In this document: piece after piece, positions 1 to 7,291 of the stretch
Layout: the number at the start of each line of letters is the position of its first letter
Position numbering within the stretch: position 1 is the first letter of the stretch
Source of the DNA: JACKPD01 sp034003145
GTDB taxonomy: Bacteria > Spirochaetota > Spirochaetia > CADAEX01
Reading direction: 5' to 3'
DNA: 16,403 bases
Assembly (NCBI GenBank): GCA_034003145.1
Contig: JAVEZE010000049.1
Span: 1-16,403 of the forward strand
Notes under the pieces: generated by a model
Database searches by the model: none
What the model was told of the DNA's origin: nothing
Seen by the model: only the letters and a program-made list of their open reading frames with translations
Position numbers and translations under genes: made by a program

Positions 1-28
1 AAGTTTAATTATTACAGTACTATAGCTT

Positions 29-676
29 TTATTCCTTTTCTTCTTCTTTTTTCTCATCAGCCTCTGCTTCTTTTTCTTCTGAATTGGCTGTCTTTGCTTC
101 AGCTTTTACTGCTTTTTCTTTCGCCTTGACTTTCTTCTCTTCAGACTTTTCTGCTTTTTCATCTGCTTTGACTGTCTTTGCTTCAGCTTTTACTGCTTTT
201 TCTTTCGCCTTGACTTTCTTTTCTTCAGACTTTTCTGTTTTTTCATCTGCTTTGGCAGTCTTTGCATCAGTTTTTACCGCTGTTTCTTTTTTCTTGCTCT
301 TTTTACTGCCCTCTTTTTCTTTCATTTCAACAAGTTCAAGAAAAACAACCTCTGCCGCATCTCCCATTCTTCTTCCAAGCTTCAATATTCGTGTATATCC
401 GCCTTTTCTTTCTGTAAATCTTGGGGCGATTTCTGTAAAAAGTTTTGCAAGAATTGCCTTGTCTGTTATGTCTTTTGCAATAATACGCCTGTTATGGACA
501 GAATCGACTTTTGCTCTTGTTATCATTTTTTCAGCTTTTTTTCTTATCTCAAGAGCTTTGGCTTTTGTCGTTTTAATTCTTTCATATTTAAAAACGGAAG
601 TTACCATATTTCTTGTCATAGCTTTTCTGTGACTGCTTGTTCTGCTTAATTTATTAAAACCAATCCTATGCTTCAT
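29..676 (-). CDS. rplQ: 50S ribosomal protein L17 with long repetitive C-terminal tail
   Basis: L17 is a large-subunit protein that sits near the polypeptide exit tunnel. Residues 1 to about 118 are the family core: MKHRIGFNKLSRTSSHRKAM at the N terminus, the SVHNRR segment near 59-64, and GGYTRILKLGRRMGDAAEV near 92-110. That is the normal full length of bacterial L17 (about 115-130 residues). Here the protein continues to 215 residues with a Lys/Glu/Ala-rich tail (119-215) that has no aromatic residue and no Leu, Ile or Met. The tail contains two 28-residue repeats at 139-166 and 167-194 plus a partial repeat on each side. It is probably a charged helix or disordered; its function is unknown. 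The ATG lies inside the 3' end of rpoA (11-nt overlap), so translation is probably coupled. Only 28 nt follow the stop in the window and no terminator is visible there. The core identity is certain; the tail is the odd part. Confidence 0.97.
   Translation of the reverse strand: MKHRIGFNKLSRTSSHRKAMTRNMVTSVFKYERIKTTKAKALEIRKKAEKMITRAKVDSVHNRRIIAKDITDKAILAKLFTEIAPRFTERKGGYTRILKLGRRMGDAAEVVFLELVEMKEKEGSKKSKKKETAVKTDAKTAKADEKTEKSEEKKVKAKEKAVKAEAKTVKADEKAEKSEEKKVKAKEKAVKAEAKTANSEEKEAEADEKKEEEKE
88..255 (-). repeat. 84-bp direct tandem repeat inside rplQ (two copies plus a degenerate third)
   Basis: Copies lie at 88-171 and 172-255 and, by eye, differ at only three of 84 positions. A decayed part of a third copy runs from 256 to about 291. 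The period is a multiple of three, so each copy adds 28 residues in frame (ending ...KEKAVKAEA). The coding strand is very purine-rich here. High identity between the copies suggests a recent duplication by slippage or unequal recombination. Confidence 0.92.
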
Positions 677-1721
677 CTTCGTTTTCCTTCTGATTAAGTT
701 GATTTACCTTAAACCTTAAATTGCTATAATCAGTCATTCCCAGTTCAAGATCCCATTCTTTAAGCTTTTCTTTTATTTCTGACAGGGATTTTTTCCCGAA
801 ATTTCTTGTTTTTGCAATCTCATCTTCAGATTTTGAAGTAAGTTCGCCAATTGTTCTGATATTCGCGTTTTTCAGGCAGTTGCTTGATCTCACAGATAAT
901 TCAAGCTCGTCTACCGGAGTATCCAGAATTTTTCTGATTCTTTCTTCTTCCTCATCAACATCGTCTTCGACACCTACTGTATCTTCATCAAAATTTATAA
1001 AAATAGTAAAATGATCTTTGGCAACCTTCGCTGCCTCTGCAATGGCATCTTCCGGTGTAACAGTTCCATCAGTCCAGACCTCAAGAATAAGCTTATCATA
1101 ATCATTTCTGTAGCCTACCCTGGTGTTTTCAATATTATAAATAACCCGTTTGATTGGTGAAAATATAGCGTCAACAGGTATGGTGCCTATTATCTCAATA
1201 TATTTTTCATTTGTTTCCGCCGGTACATAGCCCCGTCCAAGATCAATCTGGATTTCGATATCAACATCTGCATCCTTCATAAGGGTAGCGATTTTAAGAT
1301 CTTTATTTAAGATTTTTATCTTTGTATCTACTTCAAAATCCTTTCCAGTAATTTCACAGTCTTTCCGGTTTTCAAGCAGGATGATTTTTTGATCAAGATC
1401 ATCTTCAAGCTTTATCTTAAGCTGCTTAAGGTTATTTATAATCTCAGGTGTATCTTCAATAACACCGGGAATAAGTTCAAACTCGCTTGAGATTATATGC
1501 GGATTGCCGTCACTGTTGTAGCTTGTAAACTTTACAGCAGTTACAGCATACCCCTGCAATGAGGAAAGAAGGATTCTTCTTAAAGTATTACCAATTGTAG
1601 TACCAAAACCTCTTTCAAACGGATATGCGATAAATTTACCGTAATATTGAGAACTCTCACTCTGTTCAAATGAGATACCTTTAGGCCTTTTAAATCCCTT
1701 CAAAAGGTTTTTTCTTGCCAT
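666..1721 (-). CDS. rpoA: DNA-directed RNA polymerase alpha subunit
   Basis: Alpha dimerises to start assembly of RNA polymerase and contacts UP-element DNA and activators. The 351-residue protein has the usual two domains. The N-terminal assembly domain (about 20-240) contains the GNTLRRILLSSL run near 44-55. A linker rich in Asp and Glu spans about 245-262. The C-terminal helix-hairpin-helix domain (about 265-330) holds LELSVRSSNCLK, whose Arg278 corresponds to the DNA-contacting Arg265 of E. coli, and NFGKKSLSEIKEKL near 307-320. A short polar tail follows. It starts with ATG 4 nt after the rpsD stop and its end overlaps the start of rplQ by 11 nt. The rpsD-rpoA-rplQ order is the classical alpha-operon arrangement. 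Identity is not in doubt. Confidence 0.98.
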   Translation of the reverse strand: MARKNLLKGFKRPKGISFEQSESSQYYGKFIAYPFERGFGTTIGNTLRRILLSSLQGYAVTAVKFTSYNSDGNPHIISSEFELIPGVIEDTPEIINNLKQLKIKLEDDLDQKIILLENRKDCEITGKDFEVDTKIKILNKDLKIATLMKDADVDIEIQIDLGRGYVPAETNEKYIEIIGTIPVDAIFSPIKRVIYNIENTRVGYRNDYDKLILEVWTDGTVTPEDAIAEAAKVAKDHFTIFINFDEDTVGVEDDVDEEEERIRKILDTPVDELELSVRSSNCLKNANIRTIGELTSKSEDEIAKTRNFGKKSLSEIKEKLKEWDLELGMTDYSNLRFKVNQLNQKENEDEA

Positions 1722-1725
1722 TTAC

Positions 1726-2361
1726 TTACCTCGAATATAGTTCGACTATTAACTGTTCGTTGATTTCTGCCAAATCAGTTACTTCACTTCTTAACGGAAC
1801 AGCTTTTATTAAACCTTTCATCTCATCAGGATTAACTTCAAGCCAGGGCACTACGCCGGATTTTGTATATTCCTTAAGGCTTTCCTTGATAGAGATCGAT
1901 TTTTTACTTTTTTCCTTTATTTCTATAACATCATTCTGTTTTACTATATAAGATGGTATATCAACACATTTACCATTCACCAGTATATGTCCATGATTGA
2001 CAAGCTGTCTTGCCTGGTTTCTGGAGTTGGAGAATTTCATTCTAAAAACAATATTGTCAAGTCTTGTTTCAAGAATCCTGATCAGGTTTTCACCTGGTTT
2101 TCCTGCTTTTCGTGATGCTTCATTAAAAGTCAGTTTAAACTGTTTTTCAAGCATGCCGTATATTCTTTTCAGTTTCTGTTTTTCACGCAGCTGAAGGCCA
2201 TAATCCGACATTTTTCCAATCCTGGATTTTGGTGACTTTCCAGGCATGCTTTTTTTCTGTGTGATTGCGCATTTTGAAGAATTGCACCTCTCTCCTTTCA
2301 GAAAGAGTTTCTTTTTTTCAATTCTGCACAATCTGCATTTCGGTCCTAAATATCTTGCCAT
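1726..2361 (-). CDS. rpsD: 30S ribosomal protein S4, zinc-binding form
   Basis: S4 is a primary 16S rRNA binder that starts assembly of the 30S body, takes part in decoding accuracy, and in E. coli represses the alpha operon. At 211 residues it has the normal length. The N terminus (MARYLGPKCRLCR) holds four cysteines at 9, 12, 26 and 31, spaced C-X2-C-X13-C-X4-C: the zinc knuckle seen in the C+ type of S4. The S4 RNA-binding fold covers about 97-160, with RLDNIVFRMKFSNSRNQARQ followed by VNHGHILVNGK. It lies between rpsK and rpoA. In Treponema and Borrelia, as I recall, rpsD sits outside this operon, so its presence here looks ancestral. Possible autoregulation by S4 is inferred from other bacteria; I see no proven S4 target in this sequence. 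Confidence 0.97.
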   Translation of the reverse strand: MARYLGPKCRLCRIEKKKLFLKGERCNSSKCAITQKKSMPGKSPKSRIGKMSDYGLQLREKQKLKRIYGMLEKQFKLTFNEASRKAGKPGENLIRILETRLDNIVFRMKFSNSRNQARQLVNHGHILVNGKCVDIPSYIVKQNDVIEIKEKSKKSISIKESLKEYTKSGVVPWLEVNPDEMKGLIKAVPLRSEVTDLAEINEQLIVELYSR

Positions 2362-2379
2362 TTAATATATACCTCGTCC

Positions 2380-2760
2380 TTAAACTCTTCTTGTTTTCTT
2401 TGGTCTGCATCCATTATGAGGAATTGGGGTAGTATCTTTAATGCTTAAAACCTTTACGCCAAGTACTCCAATAGATCTTATCGCCGACTCTCTACCCACA
2501 CCAGGTCCTTTGACAAATACATTTACTTCTCTAAGCCCTAAATCCATGGCTTTTTTAACAGCTGTTTCAGCTGTAGTCTGAGCAGCATAGGGAGTTGATT
2601 TTTTTGCCCCCTTGAATGAAAGCCCTCCGGCGCTGGCCCAGGAAAGGGCATTGCCGTTAAGATCAGTAATTGTAATAATTGTATTGTTAAAAGTAGCCTG
2701 TATGTAAACATTACCACTGAAAACATTCTTTTTTTCTTTTTTCTTTTTCACATTAGCCAA
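2380..2760 (-). CDS. rpsK: 30S ribosomal protein S11
   Basis: S11 lines the 30S platform near the E-site mRNA path. The 126-residue protein matches the family in length and motifs: NVYIQATFNNTIITITD near 18-34, a SWASAGG segment, GPGVGRESAIRSIG, and the C-terminal TPIPHNGCRPKKTRRV. A lysine-rich stretch precedes the core, as in many S11 proteins. The start appears to be TTG at 2760-2758: a strong GGAGGT lies 5 nt upstream, and no in-frame ATG gives a complete N terminus. It follows rpsM by 15 nt and precedes rpsD by 18 nt. The non-ATG start is one of six in this cluster. Confidence 0.96.
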   Translation of the reverse strand: MANVKKKKEKKNVFSGNVYIQATFNNTIITITDLNGNALSWASAGGLSFKGAKKSTPYAAQTTAETAVKKAMDLGLREVNVFVKGPGVGRESAIRSIGVLGVKVLSIKDTTPIPHNGCRPKKTRRV

Positions 2761-2775
2761 TTATAACCTCCAGCA

Positions 2776-3141
2776 TTACTTCTTCTTACCAGCTACAGTC
2801 TTCTTCTTACCTTTTCTGGTTCGCGCATTAGTTTTAGTTCTCTGTCCCCGTACAGGAAGCCCTTTTCTGTGTCTAAGTCCTCTGTAACTTCCAATATCCA
2901 TCAGTCTCTTTATGTTAAGGGAAACTTCTGTTCTTAGCCGGCCTTCAACCTTATAATCGCTTTCAATCTCTTTTCTAAGGTTATTGACTTCATCGGCTGA
3001 AAGATCGTTGATCTTTTTATCAGGATCAAGACCAGTTTCACTGCATATTTTTACAGCTGATGTCCTGCCAATTCCATAAATATATGTAAGAGCGATTTTC
3101 ACACTCTTGTTTGGCAGGTCTATACCCGCAATTCTTGCCAT
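2776..3141 (-). CDS. rpsM: 30S ribosomal protein S13
   Basis: S13 sits in the 30S head, contacts the P-site tRNA with its basic tail, and forms inter-subunit bridges with L5. The 121-residue protein starts MARIAGIDLPNKSVKIALTY, has the helix-hairpin-helix segment YGIGRTSA near 22-29, and ends in the conserved basic region GLRHRKGLPVRGQRTKTNA followed by a Lys-rich tail. Length and motifs are typical. It follows rpmJ by 13 nt. The spacing fits co-transcription with secY upstream and rpsK downstream. Confidence 0.97.
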   Translation of the reverse strand: MARIAGIDLPNKSVKIALTYIYGIGRTSAVKICSETGLDPDKKINDLSADEVNNLRKEIESDYKVEGRLRTEVSLNIKRLMDIGSYRGLRHRKGLPVRGQRTKTNARTRKGKKKTVAGKKK

Positions 3142-3154
3142 TTAGTTGTTCCCC

Positions 3155-3268
3155 CTACCTTTGCCTCTGCTTATGTTTAGGGTTTTGACAGATAATCCTC
3201 AATACCCCTCTTCTTCTGATAACTTTACATTTTTCACACATAGGTTTAATACTTGATCGTACTTTCAT
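3155..3268 (-). CDS. rpmJ: 50S ribosomal protein L36, zinc-binding form
   Basis: This 37-residue gene is easy to miss because of its size. Read on the minus strand it begins MKVRSSIKPMCEKCKVI and ends with NPKHKQRQR before a TAG stop. L36 is the smallest large-subunit protein and binds near helix 97 and the L11/L6 region of 23S rRNA. The zinc ligands Cys11, Cys14, Cys27 and His32 are all present in the spacing C-X2-C-X12-C-X4-H, so this is the C+ form. It lies 11 nt after secY and 13 nt before rpsM. In many bacteria adk, map and infA stand between secY and rpmJ; none is here. Confidence 0.97.
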   Translation of the reverse strand: MKVRSSIKPMCEKCKVIRRRGVLRIICQNPKHKQRQR

Positions 3269-3279
3269 TATGAATTCTC

Positions 3280-4602
3280 CTACAGATTCCTTGATCGTAT
3301 TTTGCCCTTTTTGACAATACCGTCATGATGGTGCATTTTCAGGTGCCCTTCAATCTGTGACATTGTATCAAGGTCTACACCAACCATAATCAGAAGAGAT
3401 GTCCCGCCCATCAGCATTGATACCTGGATCGGAAATCCGAACATAATCTGAATAATTGTTGGTATAACAGCAATAAAAGCAAGAAACATCGAACCAGGAA
3501 GAATAATCCTGTTCAATATCCTTGACAGGTAAGCTTCAATTTTCTCTGTCCTTATACCTGGTATTGAACCTCCATTTTCTCTGATCTGCTTCGCAATTTC
3601 AACAGGGTTCAGGGAAACCTGGGTATAAAAATATGCAAAGAAAATTATCAGCAGCGCATATGTTATCAAATACGGTGCGCCTGTAGGTCTGAACCAATAT
3701 GACATAGTTGCCATCCATCTGTATTTTACTCCAAGGCTCCCAAAGAGCTGGAGCGGGAATGCCATAACAGATGATGCAAATATAACCGGAATTACACCGG
3801 AAGGATTTATCTTGAAAGGTATGTAGGTATTTTGAGCTCCATACATTTTTCTTCCAACAACCCTTTTAGCGTAATGAACAGGTATTTTTCTCTGACCCTG
3901 CTGTTCATATACTACAAGAGCGATAATCCCGACAAACATAGCCAGTACTATTATGACAAATACCGGATTAAGCTCCCTGTCTCTTATTTTCTGTACAAGG
4001 ATATAAAACGCCTGAGGCATCCTTGCCACAATACCTGCAAAAATTATCAACGAAATACCGTTTCCGATTCCCCGCTGAGTTATCTGCTCACCAAGCCACA
4101 TCAGCAGTATAGTTCCTGTAGTCACAGTAATCATTGCAATTACTGAGTATGCCATAAAATTTATTGATATGGCATCTGGAATATTGCGTGCATAGATAGT
4201 AACTGCATATGATTGAATTAAACATACACCGACAGTTCCTATTCTTGTATACCTTTGTATCTTTTTCCTGCCCCCTTCCTGTTCAGAAATCTTCTTTAGT
4301 TTGGGAAAAACAAGAAGAAGGAGCTGCATAATAATTGACATAGATATATAGGGCATAATTCCAAGCATAAAGACAGAGAAGTTGGAAAAACCGCCTCCGG
4401 TAAAAAAGTCGATATAATCGGTCATGCCGAGCGGGCCGGAACTTTGCTGCGCGGAAAAATATAATTTTAGCGCATTAATATTAATTCCAGGAATAGGGAG
4501 AATTGTTCCAATTCTGAACACTATAAGAACAATTATAGTAAAGAAAATCCTTTCCCTTAGATCTTTTATCCTGAAAACATCAATTAGAGGGTTACCTGCC
4601 AT
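3280..4602 (-). CDS. secY: Preprotein translocase channel subunit SecY
   Basis: SecY forms the protein-conducting channel in the inner membrane with SecE and SecG, receiving proteins from SecA or from ribosomes. The 440-residue protein has the expected ten hydrophobic segments; the first is about residues 19-37. It carries the TM2 family signature region (FSVFMLGIMPYISMSIIMQL, near 75-94), the second signature GEQITQRGIGNGISLIIFAG (171-190), and the basic cytosolic loop QRKIPVHYAKR (237-247), which in SecY contacts SecA and the ribosome. The C-terminal cytosolic tail is short and basic. It starts 5 nt after rplO, as in the usual spc operon, and is followed directly by rpmJ. Confidence 0.98.
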   Translation of the reverse strand: MAGNPLIDVFRIKDLRERIFFTIIVLIVFRIGTILPIPGININALKLYFSAQQSSGPLGMTDYIDFFTGGGFSNFSVFMLGIMPYISMSIIMQLLLLVFPKLKKISEQEGGRKKIQRYTRIGTVGVCLIQSYAVTIYARNIPDAISINFMAYSVIAMITVTTGTILLMWLGEQITQRGIGNGISLIIFAGIVARMPQAFYILVQKIRDRELNPVFVIIVLAMFVGIIALVVYEQQGQRKIPVHYAKRVVGRKMYGAQNTYIPFKINPSGVIPVIFASSVMAFPLQLFGSLGVKYRWMATMSYWFRPTGAPYLITYALLIIFFAYFYTQVSLNPVEIAKQIRENGGSIPGIRTEKIEAYLSRILNRIILPGSMFLAFIAVIPTIIQIMFGFPIQVSMLMGGTSLLIMVGVDLDTMSQIEGHLKMHHHDGIVKKGKIRSRNL

Positions 4603-4607
4603 ATTGC

Positions 4608-5072
4608 CTACCTGCTCTCTTTATTTTCAGCTGTGACTATCCGGCCGCCGGCTTTTTCTATCTTTTCTTTTGCGCTTGCGGAAATAAAAGGCAGCTCTAC
4701 ATCAAGTTTTTTCGTTAAATCCCCGTCACCAAGAAGCTTCACTAAAAAATCATTTTTTTTGATTTTTGATTTTTCTTTTAGTGCTGCAAGATCTACCTGA
4801 TCCCCATTGTTAAATAATGTTTCCAGATCTGATATGTTTATTACAACATTGGATGTTTTGAAAGGGTAATTTGAAAAACCCCTGGATGCCACTCTTCTGT
4901 AGATAGGCATCTGGCCGCCTTCAAAACCCGGCCTTACTCCGCCGCCTGATCTTGAGTTCTGACCTTTATGTCCTTTTCCTGAAGTTTTACCAAGCCCAGA
5001 GCCGACACCTCTTCCAATCCGTTTCCTGGTTTTATTAGCACCGTGAGGCGCTTTCAAGATTAAATCTTCCAT
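4608..5072 (-). CDS. rplO: 50S ribosomal protein L15
   Basis: L15 binds 23S rRNA late in 50S assembly and has a long unstructured N-terminal extension that runs into the rRNA core. In the 154-residue protein this extension is the Gly/Arg/Lys-rich region of residues 10-45, including RIGRGVGSGLGKTSGKGHKG. It is followed by GGGVRPGFEGGQMPIYRRV and GFSNYPFKT, which are family hallmarks. The C-terminal globular part ends with an Ala/Gly/Lys segment (SAKEKIEKAGGRIV). Only 2 nt separate it from rpmD, and secY starts 5 nt downstream, so coupling is likely. Confidence 0.97.
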   Translation of the reverse strand: MEDLILKAPHGANKTRKRIGRGVGSGLGKTSGKGHKGQNSRSGGGVRPGFEGGQMPIYRRVASRGFSNYPFKTSNVVINISDLETLFNNGDQVDLAALKEKSKIKKNDFLVKLLGDGDLTKKLDVELPFISASAKEKIEKAGGRIVTAENKESR

Positions 5073-5074
5073 AG

Positions 5075-5260
5075 TTATTTTATCTCCTCAACTTCAACCA
5101 GATGTTCTATGGCTCTTACCATTCCCAGAATTGCAGGATTAACTTCTTTTTCTACCATTGAATTAATCTTTCCAAGCCCGAGTGCTTTGGCAGTTTTCTT
5201 CTGATACGGCTTTCTTCCAATTGTACTTCTAACAAGTTTTATTTTTATTTTTTCAGTCAT
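5075..5260 (-). CDS. rpmD: 50S ribosomal protein L30
   Basis: L30 is a small protein on the solvent side of the 50S subunit and is missing in some bacterial lineages, so its presence here is informative. The 61-residue protein begins MTEKIKIKLVRSTIGRKPYQ and has the family core KKTAKALGLGKINSMVE, with the usual conserved LGLGK step. The end (MVRAIEHLVEVEEI) matches the normal C terminus. It lies 4 nt after rpsE and 2 nt before rplO, the standard spc-operon position. Confidence 0.96.
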   Translation of the reverse strand: MTEKIKIKLVRSTIGRKPYQKKTAKALGLGKINSMVEKEVNPAILGMVRAIEHLVEVEEIK

Positions 5261-5264
5261 ATCA

Positions 5265-5753
5265 TTAACCCCACATATCTTTAATAGTCTTGCCTCTGTC
5301 TGTCGCTACTTTTTTGGCATCCATTAGCTGATCAAAACCGTTAAAAATCGCTTTTACTATATTAATACTGTTTTTTGACCCAAGAGATTTACTTAATATA
5401 TCATTTATTCCAACAGCATCCATTACTGCTCTTACAGCACCGCCCGCGATTACACCGGTACCTGGAGCTGCAGGTTTCATAATTACCTTGGCGCTTTTGA
5501 ATTCTGCTACAACACCATGAGGAATCGACTGGTTTTTCAATGGAACCTTGATCATGTTCCCCTTTGCCTTGTCCATTCCTTTTCTGATAGCTTCAGATAC
5601 ATCATTGGCTTTTCCAAATCCATAACCAACTGTCCCTTTTTGATCGCCGACTACTACCAGTGCAGAAAAGGAAAACCGTCTACCGCCTTTTAAAACTTTC
5701 GCAACTCTATTAAGTTTTATAAGTTTTTCAACTAACACTTTATAATGATACAC
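5265..5753 (-). CDS. rpsE: 30S ribosomal protein S5
   Basis: S5 lies at the back of the 30S neck and helps form the mRNA entry pore with S3 and S4; changes in it can affect decoding accuracy. The 162-residue protein has the double-stranded RNA-binding-like domain (KLIKLNRVAKVLKGGRRFSFSALVVVGD, then GYGFGKANDV) followed by the C-terminal domain with APGTGVIAGGAVRAVMDAVGI. The start is read as GTG at 5753-5751, 9 nt after the rplR stop, with an AGGGG ribosome binding site overlapping that stop. The N-terminal arm before EKLIKLNRV is short compared with many S5 proteins. A second in-frame GTG at codon 6 is possible but less well placed. Confidence 0.96.
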   Translation of the reverse strand: MYHYKVLVEKLIKLNRVAKVLKGGRRFSFSALVVVGDQKGTVGYGFGKANDVSEAIRKGMDKAKGNMIKVPLKNQSIPHGVVAEFKSAKVIMKPAAPGTGVIAGGAVRAVMDAVGINDILSKSLGSKNSINIVKAIFNGFDQLMDAKKVATDRGKTIKDMWG

Positions 5754-5762
5754 TGCTTACCC

Positions 5763-6122
5763 CTAAAATAACAGGCCGGCTTTTCTGGCACTGTCAGCTA
5801 AAGCTTTAACTTTTCCATGAAAAACATAACCATTTCTGTCAAACACTACTGTTTTAACATTTTTTTCATTCAGCCTTTTAGCAATAACCTCTCCAAGTTT
5901 TCCAGCACCCTCAATATTGGATTTTATATCAGCAAACTCTTTTTCCTTGTTTGATACCGATGCAATTGTGTGTCCTGCAAGATCATCAACAGCCTGAACA
6001 TAGATATATTGATTACTTTTATAAACCGTAAGCCTCGGTCTTTCCGGGGTTCCGGATATTTTTCCACGAATGCCTCTTTTACGCCTTAATCTTCGTTTCT
6101 GCATTTCAATCAATTTCTTCAT
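5763..6122 (-). CDS. rplR: 50S ribosomal protein L18
   Basis: L18 binds 5S rRNA with L5 and L25 to form the central protuberance of the large subunit. The 119-residue protein has a basic N terminus (MQKRRLRRKRGIRGKISGT, residues 7-25) that reaches along 5S rRNA. The globular core follows: PERPRLTVYKSNQYIYVQAVDD, then GKLGEVIAKRL, FDRNGYVFHGKVKALADSAR and a short hydrophobic end. The ATG at 6122 is preceded by an AGGA 9 nt upstream; Met7 is an alternative start. It lies 11 nt after rplF and 9 nt before rpsE. Confidence 0.97.
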   Translation of the reverse strand: MKKLIEMQKRRLRRKRGIRGKISGTPERPRLTVYKSNQYIYVQAVDDLAGHTIASVSNKEKEFADIKSNIEGAGKLGEVIAKRLNEKNVKTVVFDRNGYVFHGKVKALADSARKAGLLF

Positions 6123-6133
6123 ATCATCCTATC

Positions 6134-6673
6134 CTATTTTGAACCCGATTTTCCGACTTTTCGTCTAACTGTTTCATTATCATATTTTATACCTTTTCCC
6201 TTGTACGGTTCAGGTTTTCTTAATGATCTTATTTCGGCGCAAGTCTGGCCAACTTTTTCCTTATCTATTCCTGATACAATAATTTTGGTAGGACCTTCGC
6301 ATGTTATAGTCAGCCCTTCCGGAACAGGATATTCAAACTGTGATGAATAACCAAGATTAAGCAGCAGCGATTTACCGACAATCTCTGCGCGGTAACCTAC
6401 ACCATTTACAACAAGAGTTTTGCTAAAGCCCACTGAAACACCGACCACCATATTATTTACAAGTGTTCTGTATAGCCCATGAAATGCGCTGGCCTGTTTC
6501 GTGTTTTCATTTTTATCCACTAATATGAAATTTCCATCCTGCACAATAGATACTTCAGGCCTGTAAGCCCTGGATAATTTCCCTTTCTTCCCTTCAACTG
6601 TTACAACATTGTTATCGATTGTTACTTTAACTCCCTGCGGAACAGTCACCGGCATTTTACCTATACGAGACAT
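6134..6673 (-). CDS. rplF: 50S ribosomal protein L6
   Basis: L6 sits near the factor-binding site of the 50S subunit beside the sarcin-ricin loop. The 179-residue protein has the two repeated L6 domains. The first begins MSRIGKMPVTVPQGVKVTID and contains VTVEGKKGKLSR. The second contains GYRAEIVGKSLLLNLGYS near 112-129 and the C-terminal rRNA-binding signature RKPEPYKGKGIKYDNE followed by VRRKVGKSG. Length is the family norm. It lies between rpsH (12 nt upstream) and rplR (11 nt downstream), as in a standard spc operon. Confidence 0.98.
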   Translation of the reverse strand: MSRIGKMPVTVPQGVKVTIDNNVVTVEGKKGKLSRAYRPEVSIVQDGNFILVDKNENTKQASAFHGLYRTLVNNMVVGVSVGFSKTLVVNGVGYRAEIVGKSLLLNLGYSSQFEYPVPEGLTITCEGPTKIIVSGIDKEKVGQTCAEIRSLRKPEPYKGKGIKYDNETVRRKVGKSGSK

Positions 6674-6685
6674 ATTTCTACTCCC

Positions 6686-7084
6686 TTACCAAATTGAACA
6701 AATAACTTCGCCGCCGATTTTTTTATCAGTAGCTTTTTTTCCGGTTGTAACACCTGAAGAAGTAGAGACAACTATAGTTCCATAACCGTTTCTTACCCTC
6801 GGCATTTCTTTATATCCGGAATAAATTCTCCTTCCAGGAGTTGATATTTTTTCAATACCATGAATTATCGGTTTTTCAGCCTCATCGTATTTAAGAAATA
6901 ATCTTATATAATTTTTTCCGTCCTGCTGGATCTTTTTAAAATTCTTGATGAAACCTTCGTTTTTCATGACTTTAACGATTTCCAGCTTAAGTTTTGAAGG
7001 AGTTATATCAACTCTGTCAAAACCTGCCCGACTGGCATTCCTAATTTTTGTCAGCATATCTGCAACAGGATCTGATACTGCCAT
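6686..7084 (-). CDS. rpsH: 30S ribosomal protein S8
   Basis: S8 is a primary 16S rRNA binder (helix 21) needed for assembly of the platform. In E. coli it also represses the spc operon by binding mRNA at the rplE start. The 132-residue protein starts MAVSDPVADMLTKIRNASRA and has the C-terminal rRNA-binding segment VSTSSGVTTGKKATDKKIGG ending in EVICSIW. Both are hallmarks of the family. The start is an ATG 10 nt after the rpsN stop. S8-type feedback is plausible here but I did not find a convincing helix-21 mimic around rplE by eye. Confidence 0.97.
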   Translation of the reverse strand: MAVSDPVADMLTKIRNASRAGFDRVDITPSKLKLEIVKVMKNEGFIKNFKKIQQDGKNYIRLFLKYDEAEKPIIHGIEKISTPGRRIYSGYKEMPRVRNGYGTIVVSTSSGVTTGKKATDKKIGGEVICSIW

Positions 7085-7094
7085 TTATTTCTCC

Positions 7095-7280
7095 CTACCA
7101 ACTCGATTTTGTTACTCCAGGTATCAATCCCTGGCTTGCAAGTTCTCTAAAACAAATTCTGCACATTTGAAAATCCCTTAAATAACCCCTGGGTCTTCCG
7201 CAGATCTTGCATCTGTTTACCCTTCTGGTCGAATACCTGGGTTTCCTTTGTGCTTTAATAATCATTGATTTTTTAGCCAT
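7095..7280 (-). CDS. rpsN: 30S ribosomal protein S14, short zinc-binding type (type Z)
   Basis: S14 lies in the 30S head near S3 and S19. Two forms exist in bacteria: a zinc-free form of about 100 residues and a short zinc form of about 61. This is the short one. Four cysteines at 24, 27, 40 and 43 (RCKICGRP and MCRICFREL) form the zinc site. The ends AKKSMI and GLIPGVTKSSW are very close to what I remember of spirochaete S14. It sits in the normal spc-operon position between rplE and rpsH. No second S14 copy lies in this window. Confidence 0.98.
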   Translation of the reverse strand: MAKKSMIIKAQRKPRYSTRRVNRCKICGRPRGYLRDFQMCRICFRELASQGLIPGVTKSSW

Positions 7281-7291
7281 TTATTGCACCC

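Noticed and set aside
1..28. A terminator after rplQ
   Set aside because: Only 28 nt are available and they show no inverted repeat; the end of the operon is outside the window.
84..632. A 182-residue open frame on the plus strand opposite rplQ, rich in Phe, Ser and Ala with internal repeats
   Set aside because: It is the complement of the low-complexity rplQ tail; its repeats are the antisense of the 84-bp repeat, and it has no family resemblance. The minus-strand L17 core is unambiguous.
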